A stretch of 64,000 nt of DNA from Yponomeuta sedellus (Eukaryota > Arthropoda > Insecta > Lepidoptera > Yponomeutidae), in NCBI GenBank assembly GCA_934045075.1, contig OW203745.1, positions 13,984,184-14,048,183 on the forward strand. Reading direction: 5' to 3'. The translations under genes were made by a program, and so were the position numbers. The notes under the pieces were generated by a model. It searched no databases. It saw nothing but the letters and a program-made list of their open reading frames with translations, and was not told the origin of the DNA. Each line of letters starts with the position of its first letter. The stretch's first letter is position 1. Positions 1-8,810 of this stretch are shown here, one piece after another.

Positions 1-711
1 TCAGCACGTGAAAAGAACATACCAGGGTACCACACTCAGCCCATAAATAGAGCATACGAGGCTAGATAGTCAGCACGTGAACAGAGAATACGAGGCTAGA
101 TAGTCAGCCCGTGAACAGAGCATACCAGGGTACCATACTCATCTAGTCATACCGGCAACAGGGAATACGAGGGTCCCATACTAATCTAATCAGCCCGCCA
201 ATAGAGAATACGTGGGTCCCATACTCATCTAGTCAGCCCGTGAATGGAACCCAGCTACCGGGGTCCCATACTGATTATTGTTATTAATACGTTTATTGCA
301 CATTTTACTGACGTGTCTTTATAATCAGCCTGTAAACAGAGCCCACGGTTCACTACTAGGGTCCTCATACTCATCTAATCAGCCCGTAAATGGCGCCCAA
401 CCACCCATACTGATTATTATTATTATTATTAATACGTTGCTCGTTTCCATCTATGTCTTTCTAATCAGCCTGAGAACAGAGCCTATGGTTCGCCACCAGG
501 GTCCCGTACATACCTCCATATAATGAGCTTGTGAACAGAATCCACGCTGAAATTTTCCCACGCGAATTTCATACTCGCATATCTATCTATCTAATCAGCC
601 CATAAACAGAGCCCACGGTTTGTCATCAGGGTCGTGACTTTCAGACGCATATATCACCCCGAAAATAGAGCCCACCTTTACCGCGCTAGAATCTCGTTGC
701 GCGACTCCCAT
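1..711. repeat. Degenerate tandem repeat (satellite-like)
   Basis: The stretch is built from diverged units of roughly 55-110 bases. Each carries a core like ATCAGCCCGTAAACAGAGCC followed by CACGGTT and GGGTCCCATACT. Short ATT runs and ATCT runs separate units. No coding sequence is supported; the open frame at 278-523 is simply the repeat read through. The array continues after the SINE-A insertion, to about 1180. Confidence 0.75.
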
Positions 712-971
712 CTTCTTCTTATTCAAGCTATATTAGTCCACTGCTGGACATAGCCCTCCCCTAATGAGCGCCATAGCGCAATATTGTGCCATCATTGGGG
801 GGTAATGCCCATAATCCCCACGCTGGGCATGCGGGTTGGGATTGCAGTTTGGTGGAATTGTACTGCAGGGGGCGCTGCTGCCCACCCCCCGGTTTGTGTC
901 CCTTAGTCGCCTTTTACGACACCCGCGGGAAGAATTTGGGTTGGTGCTATTGTCTAGGCCGACACCACACA
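712..971 (-). mobile_element. SINE-A insertion with 11-bp target-site duplication
   Basis: A 260-bp element interrupts the satellite. The duplication GCGACTCCCAT occurs at 701-711 and again at 972-982. Read on the minus strand it starts GCTGTGTGGTGTCGGCCTAG and ends in an AAG-rich tail after TCCAGCAGTGGACTAATATAG. Other copies share this 5' end, so it behaves as a short full-length retroposon rather than a random LINE truncation. The open frame 786-1049 is this repeat. Confidence 0.85.
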
Positions 972-1180
972 GCGACTCCCATACAGATCTGTAATCAGCA
1001 AGTAAACGGAGCCGACGCGACGGTCACCGCGCTAGATTCTCGCCGCTAAAGTCCCATGCTAACTTATCTATCTGTGTAATCAGTCCATAAACAAAGCCCA
1101 CGGTTACCGCGCTTGACTCTCGTCGCCAGAGTCCCATACTGATTTATCTATCCAATCAACCCCTAAACGGAGCCCACCGT
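972..1180. repeat. Continuation of the satellite-like array
   Basis: After the SINE-A insertion the same unit resumes (GTAATCAGCAAGTAAACGGAGCC, then CACGGTTACCGCGCT, then GTCCCATACTGATTTATC). This shows that the array predates the insertion. Confidence 0.7.
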
Positions 1181-2281
1181 GTCATTCAAACGTCATTGTT
1201 TCAAAGCTGGAGGTAAAAAACATGTAAAAATATATTGATATTGTTATGGAATGTATCGCATGTAATATATTGAACAACTGGTCATCCTGCGTATGTTCGA
1301 ATTCGCATGTAAAATGGCCATAGTTTACAACTGATCGAATGTTAGCTCACCTCCAATGTTTACCATAAAAGTAGGAGCACTTTGTATATTTTACACTTCA
1401 ATGTAAACAGATTTATTATATTAATATTTGTTGCAAAAAAATATGTCGCTATAAATCGATGCATGGTTTTACTTTTATTGTAGTTTATTTTAGCGCTTAT
1501 TTTTCTATACGAATTAGAATTTGCTTTCATTTGTAGATGGATGCACGGGTGAACAGTAGTCAAAATAGACGGGTGAGTCTATAAGTGATTTGTTGTTTAT
1601 TTGTTATTAACACGCATGCTTCATTACTCTTATCTACGTATTATCAACCTTAACCCGTCTAATTTATTTTATATGCTTTGTCAAATTTATGTTATTTATG
1701 CTTTTTGTCCTAGAAGATTTTTTGTTGATTTACGTTTGTTTTTTATTTGATTGGTACTTTTATTGCACTTTTTTTTTGTTTGTTGTCACGCTAACTTTGA
1801 AGGAAAACGTCGTGAGGAAACCCGCTGCTGGTTGGCTCCGCACGTATTGACTGGTCTTTCCTTGTGGGCTAGGCCGACTAAGCTGTCAAAACGGTTTAGC
1901 TGCTGGGCAAATCTACTCAACTTAAAACGTCCCATACTTTCCTTCCCTAGTTCCCTGCACCAACTAAAAACGTCCCAGGAACTGCAACGTCCGAGTAGTC
2001 TCTTTACCCATCTATTATGAGTGAAGGGGCTACTGGACACTGAATAAATCGTCTCAATACCTACATGCAAAGAACAAAGTTATTTTTTGTTAGCGATAGA
2101 ATATTCTTTATTGTATGTACACCAGCCTGATTAGTACGACGACGCTAGTCGCGCGTTTTAAATGTCAAATATTGCGGCTTTCCATCACATTCATTGCCCA
2201 ACTCTGACACTTTCAGTGCCACAAAACGCGTGATTGTGCCATCGTACTAACCATGCTGGAATTACATTAACTGTGGCGAGC
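1181..2281. other. AT-rich intergenic stretch, no gene seen
   Basis: No domain, splice-bounded exon or RNA gene is recognisable. A segment near 1800-2045 (CGTCGTGAGGAAACCCGCTG and onward) resembles wording common in lepidopteran dispersed repeats and gives open frames on both strands, but I see no conserved protein in it. Confidence 0.5.
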
Positions 2282-2298
2282 ACATGTCAACTCTGTGC

Positions 2299-2450
2299 TC
2301 CTCTCTTCTTCTTCTTCTTCATGCTATATTAGTCCACTGCTGCACATAGCCCTCCCCTAATGAGCGCCATAGCGCAAGGTTGTGCCATCATTGGGGGGTA
2401 TTGCCCTTAATCCCCACGCTGGGCATGCGGGTTGGGAATCTAGTGCGCGT
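2299..2450 (-). mobile_element. 5'-truncated SINE-A copy
   Basis: A copy of the same family as 712-971, keeping its CTT-rich tail and the middle but missing the 5' third. The flanks carry a near-perfect 17-bp duplication: ACATGTCAACTCTGTGC at 2282-2298 and ACATGTCATCTCTGTGC at 2451-2467, one mismatch. Confidence 0.75.
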
Positions 2451-2514
2451 ACATGTCATCTCTGTGCGCGCACTATGAACTCTAACATACCTGCATCGCA
2501 CAAGCAGTGTTACA

Positions 2515-2630
2515 CATCATCATCCACCCATTATGTCCCCACTGAGGAGCACGGGTCTCTTCCCTGAGGAAGGTATAGGCCATACTCCACCAAGGAGGCC
2601 AAGTCCGGATTGGCATAGTACAGTACAATT
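2515..2630 (-). mobile_element. SINE-B fragment
   Basis: The stretch contains CCACTGAGGAGCACGGGTCT and GGCCATACTCCACC, which are the 3' part of the SINE-B family in reverse orientation. Confidence 0.65.
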
Positions 2631-2744
2631 GGCGGCCTCAGTACTAAATAAAAGTAATTATTCTCATTACAAATCACGAAGTTTTATAGGTAAATCGCTC
2701 TGAGTTATAGTTTTGTTAGTCTATCCGTGTCTTTCCAATGTTTA

Positions 2745-2835
2745 TTCAAATTCAAATCATTTTATTTCAACGTAAAGAATTTACATTCTGTTTGCTGAAT
2801 GTCAATGTACAATGTAAAATGTAAGCCTCCGCCTT
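2745..2835 (-). repeat. Dispersed repeat 3' end
   Basis: The sequence around TTCTGTTTGCTGAATGTCAA matches, in inverse orientation, the sequence at 63826-63910 (AAATAAAATTATTTGAATTG tail). It is probably the 3' end of a retroelement whose class I cannot name. Confidence 0.55.
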
Positions 2836-2884
2836 CGGGCCGTATTGTAGTGGAGAAAAAGGCAGCGGAAAAAAAAACTCCACT

Positions 2885-3195
2885 CAGAGTGCTTAGTGCG
2901 AGTTTGACAGATCGAATCGAATAACTTTACTACCGCGTTAATCGAACATTGAGTAGTGAGTATGAGTAAGTTAACCGTTCGAACTGGCAAAACGCTGTCA
3001 CAGTACCACTCGCACTCGCGTTTATTCGTGTTTTGGCTGGTAAACGTGTTCACTTCTCAACGTAAACCATTACAACTCGCACTCAGAAAATTTAATTTCC
3101 ATACTTGTCGCTAGGTGGCGCTTCCTCGATGCCATAGAAATATGAGTTTACGCTAACGCGATCGAGTAGTTAAAAAACTCGCACTAAGCACTCTG
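2885..3195 (+). mobile_element. MITE with AGAGTGCTTAGTGCGAGTTT termini, copy 1
   Basis: About 310 bp bounded by CAGAGTGCTTAGTGCGAGTT and its reverse complement, AACTCGCACTAAGCACTCTG. A second copy lies inverted at 5598-5905. Internal sequence (GCGCCACCTAGCGAC, CGATCGAGTAGTT) is shared. There is no transposase. The open frame at 2802-3053 falls inside it. Confidence 0.85.
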
Positions 3196-3584
3196 ACCTC
3201 TTTTCTCAAATCTTCTTAAAAGCAAATACATCAGTTGCCATTATGTAAACCTAATAAGATTTCATGATTGCCATTAACAACCCTAAATGCCAAGGTAGCA
3301 AGGTAATAAATGCAAGGTAGCTTTAGGTAGCTGGGCTCTCGATTCGCGGATCACAGAACAGAGGTTTTTGGAAGCATTGCCCTAATGGGCCCGATTTAAG
3401 GTTACATTCCGTTTTGACAGCTAACATTTTTATTAAAAATTTATAGTAAAAGGTATAGCGCCTTCTAATGCTGTAGCACAAACCTTGCTTCTAAGCTTCC
3501 TTTGTAACCGCTGATAATCCTAACGGGCTTAGTTTCCTATGTGTATCAGATACTTGCTATTCAAGTACCTGATACTTCAGCTGT

Positions 3585-3800
3585 TTGCGCGCGTTTTAGA
3601 TGTCCTAGCTGTGCCCCGCGGTTTCACGATGTTCCCATGGGAATAAGAAATTTTCCCGCTGTAAAACGTGGCCTGTGTTTTAATCCAGGGTGTCAGCTAA
3701 CTCCATACCAAGTTTCATTAAAATCGCTCCAGCCGTTTAGACTTAAAGAGGTAACAAACATACACACTCGCAAACTTTCGCCTTTATTTATGTGGTAGTA
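3585..3800 (+). mobile_element. Non-LTR retrotransposon 3' tail (RTE-like)
   Basis: It carries the run ATCCAGGGTGTCAGCTAACT, AAAATCGCTCCAGCCGTTTA and AACAAACATACACAC, seen again at 24110-24310, 26965-27195 and 53575-53690. The class assignment comes from general familiarity with lepidopteran repeats. Confidence 0.65.
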
Positions 3801-4242
3801 TGATTTATATGGGATTTCCAAAAGTCACTATAATCTGATTTTTAATTCCGTAGAATTCTGACAGTTATCATTTTTTGACATATCAGAGATTACAAACCTT
3901 TTGGACCAGCCACATTTTTCAATTTCAATACGAGTCTGAATATCTGAGTCTATACATTTTATTTGTTAGTGAATGTTTCCATTTTATAAAGTGCGGTGCT
4001 CCACATTAAAAGTGAATTTACGACGAGTGATAATTACCTCTCTTTTCGTCACAACCAGCAAAAACCGCGCAAGTAAAGATAACATATTTTTATTAAAATC
4101 TTTAATCAAAGAAGTGGAATGAATGAATTGAATGAAAATCAATCAATGTGACAGACGCGATGTGACAGCTAACATTTTACCCTTCTAAAAAGGTTAACTA
4201 AACCTTAAATTAAGTGGCGGTGTTGTCAGCTCTAGAATAAAA
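3801..4242. other. Intergenic, nothing recognised
   Basis: AT-rich sequence with no supported feature. Confidence 0.4.
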
Positions 4243-4251
4243 TAATTAAAG

Positions 4252-4374
4252 ACTTTTAGTCCGGATTTCGGACTTTTCCTGGTCGGACTTTTCCGATGTA
4301 ACAACACACGTAAGTAAATCCGGACTAAAAGTCTACAATGTGTTGTGCTTACGAAAGTTTTAGTTCAAAAAAAG
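4252..4374 (+). mobile_element. Short foldback retroposon, copy 1
   Basis: A 123-bp unit flanked by the 9-bp duplication TAATTAAAG (4243-4251 and 4375-4383). Its first 83 bases fold into a hairpin (GACTTTTAGTCCGGATTT against AAATCCGGACTAAAAGTC). This is followed by ACAATGTGTTGTGCTTACGA and an A-rich end. A second copy is at 55367-55487, with the hairpin interior inverted relative to this tail. Confidence 0.75.
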
Positions 4375-4566
4375 TAATTAAAGTTAATTCGATGTATTGT
4401 TCATGATATAGAAATATTTGTTATTTTTGTATTAAGTCACTTAAGCAAGTAAATACGTAGATATAACCTTATGTAGGTAAAACATAAAAAATACGCAAAT
4501 AATTTTTTATTATTATGAAATGGGTCAAATTTGTCTCTTTTTCGGTGGAGAACTCTTTTTTTTTTT

Positions 4567-4616
4567 TAAATTTGTTCCTTAGCACGGGTTAGTGCATTAA
4601 AAATAAAAATAGTATA
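4567..4616 (+). repeat. Isolated 3' tail of the foldback tRNA-like family
   Basis: It contains CTTAGCACGGGTTAGTGCAT followed by TAAAAATAAAAATAGTATA, the tail of the family described at 31466-31816. Confidence 0.7.
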
Positions 4617-4729
4617 ACTCTTTTAGTAGCAACACTTACGAAATGTCAGAATTCTACGGAATGAAAAATAAGACTGTAGCGAGGAATAACCCTATATTCT
4701 TCTGAACAGTCTACATCTATGAAACAGTT

Positions 4730-4920
4730 CGCCAGAGGACTAAGTTGATTGACGTAGACTAACAGGTTTAGGTGACCATGGGCTGGACACATCTACTAAA
4801 GAACTTAAAGTTGATGGGGAAAGTTCCCGAGTGGAGACCACGAACTGGCTAACGCAGCGTAGGATGTCCATCAGTTCTACCGAACCGAGGCGGATTGTTG
4901 GCAGTGGCTGGACGAGAAAT
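4730..4920 (+). pseudogene. Decayed LINE ORF2 C-terminus
   Basis: Broken frames give pieces like EWRPRTG and SVG(R/C)PS, followed by a tryptophan-containing end. This resembles the conserved tail of RTE-type reverse transcriptase polyproteins. The better-preserved copies are at 28223-28459 and 56280-56420. Confidence 0.55.
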
Positions 4921-4930
4921 AAATATAATT

Positions 4931-5190
4931 TAGCCTCTAAATAGGTTATACAATTTTTTTTATTTTTAATGCACTAACCCGTGCTAAGGAACAAATTTAA
5001 AAACCTATTTAGAGGCTAAAAATTTCAACCATGCCGGGATTCGAACCCGCAACCTCTGGCACGGATAGCCAGAGGTTGCGGGTTCGAATCCCGGCATGGG
5101 TGAAATTTTTAGCCTCTAAATAGGTTTTTAAACTATAAAAATAGGTTTTAAAATTGTCCATAGCTCGGATTAGTGCATTAAAAAGAATAT
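4931..5190 (+). mobile_element. Foldback tRNA-like retroposon, near-perfect hairpin
   Basis: The two arms run from about 5000 to 5127 and meet at the loop ACGGATA, enclosed by CTCTGGC and GCCAGAG. The loop is the anticodon loop of the tRNA-like sequence and the arms are everything 3' of it, mirrored. It ends in a diverged copy of the family tail. The target duplication is not clear for this copy. Confidence 0.8.
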
Positions 5191-5191
5191 A

Positions 5192-5530
5192 ATCATGTGG
5201 GTACAGCGATCCTCCACCAACCCGGACTTGGCCCCCGTGGTGGAGTATGGCCTAACCTTAACCGAAGAGACCCGTGCCCCAGTAGTGGGGACATACAAGG
5301 GTTGATAACGGGTACAGCGATATCATTCCGATGTAAAACCTAACTGCAAAGTAGGTCCTCGGGGCTGCAAGTGATGGAAATTATTTCAGCCAGAGGTCGC
5401 TGCCTGTACGTAATACAGAGAGTATTGTAAAGAGGTTCTAAATTTCACTGATGCCGTTAGTCGCCTACTAGCTCAGTTGGAAGAGCGCTGGCACGGATAG
5501 CCAGAGGTCGCGGGTTCGAGTCCCGGCATC
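5192..5530 (+). mobile_element. tRNA-like repeat copy, interrupted by SINE-B
   Basis: It begins ATCATGTGGGTACAGCGA, is broken by the SINE-B insertion 5210-5309, and resumes at 5310. The tRNA-like part has an A box (TAGCTCAGTTGG) and a B box (GGTTCGAGTCC). The anticodon stem CTGGC/GCCAG has the loop ACGGATA. The loop lacks the universal U33, so it is not a functional tRNA. Confidence 0.8.
5210..5309 (+). mobile_element. 5'-truncated SINE-B with 11-bp target duplication
   Basis: A 100-bp fragment ends GTTGATAAC. It is flanked by GGGTACAGCGA at 5199-5209 and 5310-5320, placed inside the tRNA-like repeat. This sets the 3' end of SINE-B and the relative age of the two families at this site. Confidence 0.85.
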
Positions 5531-5597
5531 TATTGAGAAGTAGGCCCTAGCCCCCGGTTTCTGGTACACTAACAAGCCGTCAATCTACTGTTAACAG

Positions 5598-5905
5598 CAG
5601 TGCTTAGTGCGAGTTTTTTAACTACTCGATCGCGTTAACGTAAACTCATATTTCTATGGCATCGAGGAAGCGCCACCTAGCGACATTATGGAAATTGAAA
5701 TTGCTGAGTGCGAGTTGTAATGGTTTACGTTGAGAAGTGAACACGTTTACCAGTCAAAACACGAATAAACGCGAGTGCGAGTTGTACTGTGACAGCGTTT
5801 TGCCAGTTCGAACGGTTAACTTACTCATACTCGCTACTCAATGCTCGAGTAACGCGGTAGTAAAGTTATTCGATTGGATCTGTCAAACTCGCACTAAGCA
5901 CTCTG
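5598..5905 (-). mobile_element. MITE with AGAGTGCTTAGTGCGAGTTT termini, copy 2
   Basis: This inverted copy of 2885-3195 ends GCACTAAGCACTCTG. The open frame starting at 5737 runs through its right half and out of it, so that frame is not a gene. Confidence 0.8.
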
Positions 5906-6035
5906 AGCTGTCAGTTGACCAAAGTCCATACAAAAAAAACCATTTGACAGATGTTAGCAAGAAACTGGGGGTAAGTGTTTCATTCTTTCACTGTGTAAGT
6001 TCCACGATAAAGAACGCGTGTGTTCCTTTGCACAG

Positions 6036-6149
6036 GAGAGCGCGTCAGGCGGAGCGGGCGGCGCGGCGGGCGGGGGCCGCGGGGCGGGGAAGCCTACGGC
6101 CACCAAACCCTACTCGCAGTCATACTGGCCGCCCAACTAGGCGCCGCAG
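6036..6149 (+). CDS. Last coding exon of an unidentified host gene (possible Lingerer/UBAP2L homologue)
   Basis: A pyrimidine-rich tract and CAG acceptor (6033-6035) precede a GC-rich exon, quite unlike its AT-rich surroundings. In phase 0 it reads 34 residues: a Gly/Ala-rich stretch, then KPTATKPYSQSYWPPN and a stop at 6138-6140. The exon ends 9 nt later at the strong donor CAG|GTACGT. The short distance from stop to junction should avoid nonsense-mediated decay. The C-terminal pattern (KP, polar, K, Y, SY, W, N) resembles the very end of UBAP2L and its insect homologue Lingerer, cytoplasmic proteins tied to RNA granules. That identity is inference from a short tail. Upstream exons must lie before the window or be unrecognised within it. 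The acceptor for the next exon is probably 8809-8810. Confidence 0.6.
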
Positions 6150-6560
6150 GTACGTTCAAGTAGATTAATTCAACTAAACACCAGTCGTTGCGTGTGAGTT
6201 TAATTGGATTATAAATTAGCTGGTGAATTCAACTTTACTAGTAACTGAACACTGCAGGTACATTCAACTAGATTAATTCAACTACACAGCAGTCGTTGCG
6301 TGTGAGTTTAACTGGATTATAAAAATTAGCTTGTGAATTCAACTACTAACTGGACACTGCGTGTTAATTCAACTGATTATAAAATTAGCTTGTAAATTAA
6401 ACTAGTAACTGCACACTGCCAGTACATTCAACTAGAAAATACAGATGAGTTCAACTAGATACAAAGTGATGCATGCGAATTCGATTAGATCTATTAGACC
6501 AAAAGTATCTGGTGACTCCTGCTACTAACTAGACACTGCAGGTAAATTCAACTGGACAGC
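6146..6560 (+). repeat. Tandem repeat carrying repeated donor-like sites
   Basis: Imperfect units of about 110 bases begin at the exon's own donor. GCAGGTACGTTCAA (6146) is echoed as GCAGGTACATTCAA (about 6254), GCCAGTACATTCAA (about 6416) and GCAGGTAAATTCAA (about 6538). Each is followed by related text such as GATTAATTCAACTA and GTTGCGTGTGAGTTTAA. Confidence 0.75.
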
Positions 6561-7025
6561 TAAGCTTTGCGTATCGAGACGTTGCAGGTACTGTAGTCCC
6601 GAGTGATCATGAAGTGAAGGGAAAGGTCAACTAAAGAAGTGATAGCAGGGCCGGTTACATGCAATTCTACTGGTTGCCAAACTAGGCGACGTAGTTAAAC
6701 TGTTAAATTCAACCAGAAGCTGCAAATTCACTTAGTCTATCGAGACTGCTGCACGTTTAAGGAAATGTGTTTTTATAAATAAGATCGAATGCCTTTGCCG
6801 CACAATGTCCTCGCAGATTTTTATCGTAATAATTCATAGCTTTATTGCGGCCATGTACTTATTTAAATGTTACATTTTGGGGTTTAGTGGTCGTGTTTTT
6901 CAAATCAAATTACTTTATTTCGTCAACACGAATATTGGTACACGCAGATGTTACATTATAATGAGCTCTTGAGTGTTCTGCCATACGTTATAATGAGTTC
7001 ATGAGTTTTGTCATTTCTGCATACC
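6561..7025. other. Intronic stretch, nothing recognised
   Basis: This lies inside the inferred last intron of the gene at 6036. No further feature is supported. Confidence 0.4.
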
Positions 7026-7241
7026 AATTTAAGCTTTACATGACACTTAATACATACACAGAAGACCCTTTCAGTAGCGAATCCCACCGTGATACAGTCT
7101 GTTAGCTTTTACAATATACCTCGGGCTCTAGAGAATTTAAGCTTTACATGACACTTAATACATACACAGAAGACCCTTTCAGTAGCGAATCCCACCGTGA
7201 TACAGTCTGTTAGCTTTTACAATATACCTCGGGCTCTAGAG
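7026..7241. repeat. Perfect tandem duplication, two 108-bp units
   Basis: Units 7026-7133 and 7134-7241 read identical base for base, from AATTTAAGCTTTACATGACA to TCGGGCTCTAGAG. The lack of any divergence points to a very recent duplication or an assembly artefact. Confidence 0.9.
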
Positions 7242-7381
7242 TAGTTTTCGGTTTTCGCCGAAAGCACACGTATGTAATACTAGTTCCTGCTCTGTATAAA
7301 ACTTTTCTTATTAAGTTTATTTAATTAAGTGTCATTATTAGTGAAATTGCCCAAAGAGCTGTATTAAAGGTTGGGTTTTGC

Positions 7382-7720
7382 TTGCCACGACGATACCCTA
7401 CTGAATCCTTGTATCAAAATATCAAAGTTTTAACAGTCAGACAATTATTTATTTTGAAAACTATTCTCCGTACTCATTCCCTAAAATGTGTTCTCAATCC
7501 TGACAGACGTACACTTGATATAGTTTATAAAAATCCTAAATTTAAAACTTTTTTTGCAAATAGATTCCACTGTTTTCTAGGAATGTTTCTTTATAATAAA
7601 CTAAATAAAATATTGGTGCTCGCGTCACTTAATTCGTTTAAATGTAAACAAACTGTCATTAATTACTTGCAAACGCTTCCTTGTCGTGACTCTGAAAATC
7701 TACTTGAAATTACTCGATAG
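7382..7720 (+). pseudogene. Non-LTR retrotransposon ORF2 C-terminal fragment
   Basis: An open stretch of about 112 codons without a good start. Its pattern (LYQNIKVLTVRQLFILKTIL, then FANRFHCFLGMFLYNKLNK) matches the region after the reverse transcriptase domain of CR1/Jockey-type elements as I know them from Lepidoptera. The upstream part is missing, so it is a 5'-truncated insertion. AT-rich sequence with AATAAA-like runs follows. Confidence 0.6.
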
Positions 7721-8325
7721 TTTTAAAGCTATGTATTAATGTATATTTCTCTATTTATTAATATTGTTATCTATGAATCATAACTTATTTATTTATACTA
7801 ATTATTATTTATTATAAAATAATATAAATATCTATCTCATATGCAGCACTTGAATAAAATTTTTTTTTTTTGCAATTTGCTGTAATTTTAATTTTAGTCA
7901 CTACATGTTATGTTTTTCATTATTTTTCTTGATGGAAACATCTAGGTACTCTGTAACACACAGGACCGTCTTTAATTGTATTTTTGCTACAAATGAGAAA
8001 AACTGATGTCTGTATCACAGGTTCTTACCTAGCATAGACATCAGAGTTGCACTTAGTGTAAGTAAGCTAACTCCAAATCTTAGGACTCTGACTAACAGAA
8101 TATTTACTCTCTCAAGACTTATTTTATTGTTACAAATAAACATTTTCATTTTTCAAAAAAAAAAAAAAAATTAGTTCCGATATTTCTATTACACGAATAT
8201 ATCCGATTCTATCCGATAGTACCCGAGGTATATCTTAAAAGCTAACAGGCTGTACTTACATCAATCCTTTGTATATCCCTGGGTCTCTTCCTGTATCGCT
8301 GGGAGGTTAGGTTACCGTGATACTA

Positions 8326-8772
8326 AAGTCCGTTTTTTTATTCGATGCAAAAAAGAAAAGAGGCAGTGATACCACAACAAAATATATAGTTGGCCCAGGT
8401 AGATTTTTTAAAACCAAAAATAATAGACTTGTGTAAACAAAAACCTTATGACATCAAATACATTTATATTTTAATACTCACTAAAGAGAAGTATTTAAAA
8501 AACATCAACGTAGGACACACAATATTTTCTTGGAAGTAAAATGGAAGTATTTGTGTTTTACGTAATGACAACACTTCTGTGTTGACAACCTTAGGTTTAC
8601 ACATCAAGAAGACGTCATTCATTCCGTTTCTTTTGGTTACGCGAATGCAAACGAACGTATCTTCTTCTTTTCGTGTCGACATTTCAAATCTTGTTGACAT
8701 ATTTATGATTTACGACCCCATGCACATGTCAAAATTACAGTTTTATTTTGCATCGAATTAAAAAACGGACTT
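8326..8772. mobile_element. 447-bp MITE with TA target duplication (Tc1/mariner type)
   Basis: The ends AAGTCCGTTTTTTTATTCGA and its near reverse complement (TCGAATTAAAAAACGGACTT) are flanked by TA at 8324-8325 and 8773-8774. The terminal repeats extend about 28 bp, to TGCAAAA. No transposase is present; the overlapping open frames at 8464-8700 and 8579-8761 show nothing conserved. It ends only 38 nt before the acceptor of the 3'-UTR exon. Confidence 0.85.
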
Positions 8773-8810
8773 TATGGCATTTAAATTAACAACTCTTCTC
8801 TCACTTGCAG

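Noticed and set aside
786..1049. 87-residue frame starting [18 protein letters not shown]
   Set aside because: The same wording recurs at 2382, 47030 and 53881; it is the SINE-A repeat, not a gene family.
1751..2070. Overlapping open frames on both strands
   Set aside because: They lie in sequence resembling dispersed repeats and show no domain; mutual overlap argues against either being coding.
5737..6168. 143-residue open frame with an Arg/Ala-rich end
   Set aside because: The first half is a MITE and the second half is an alternative frame of the GC-rich host exon; the splice signals support a different frame.
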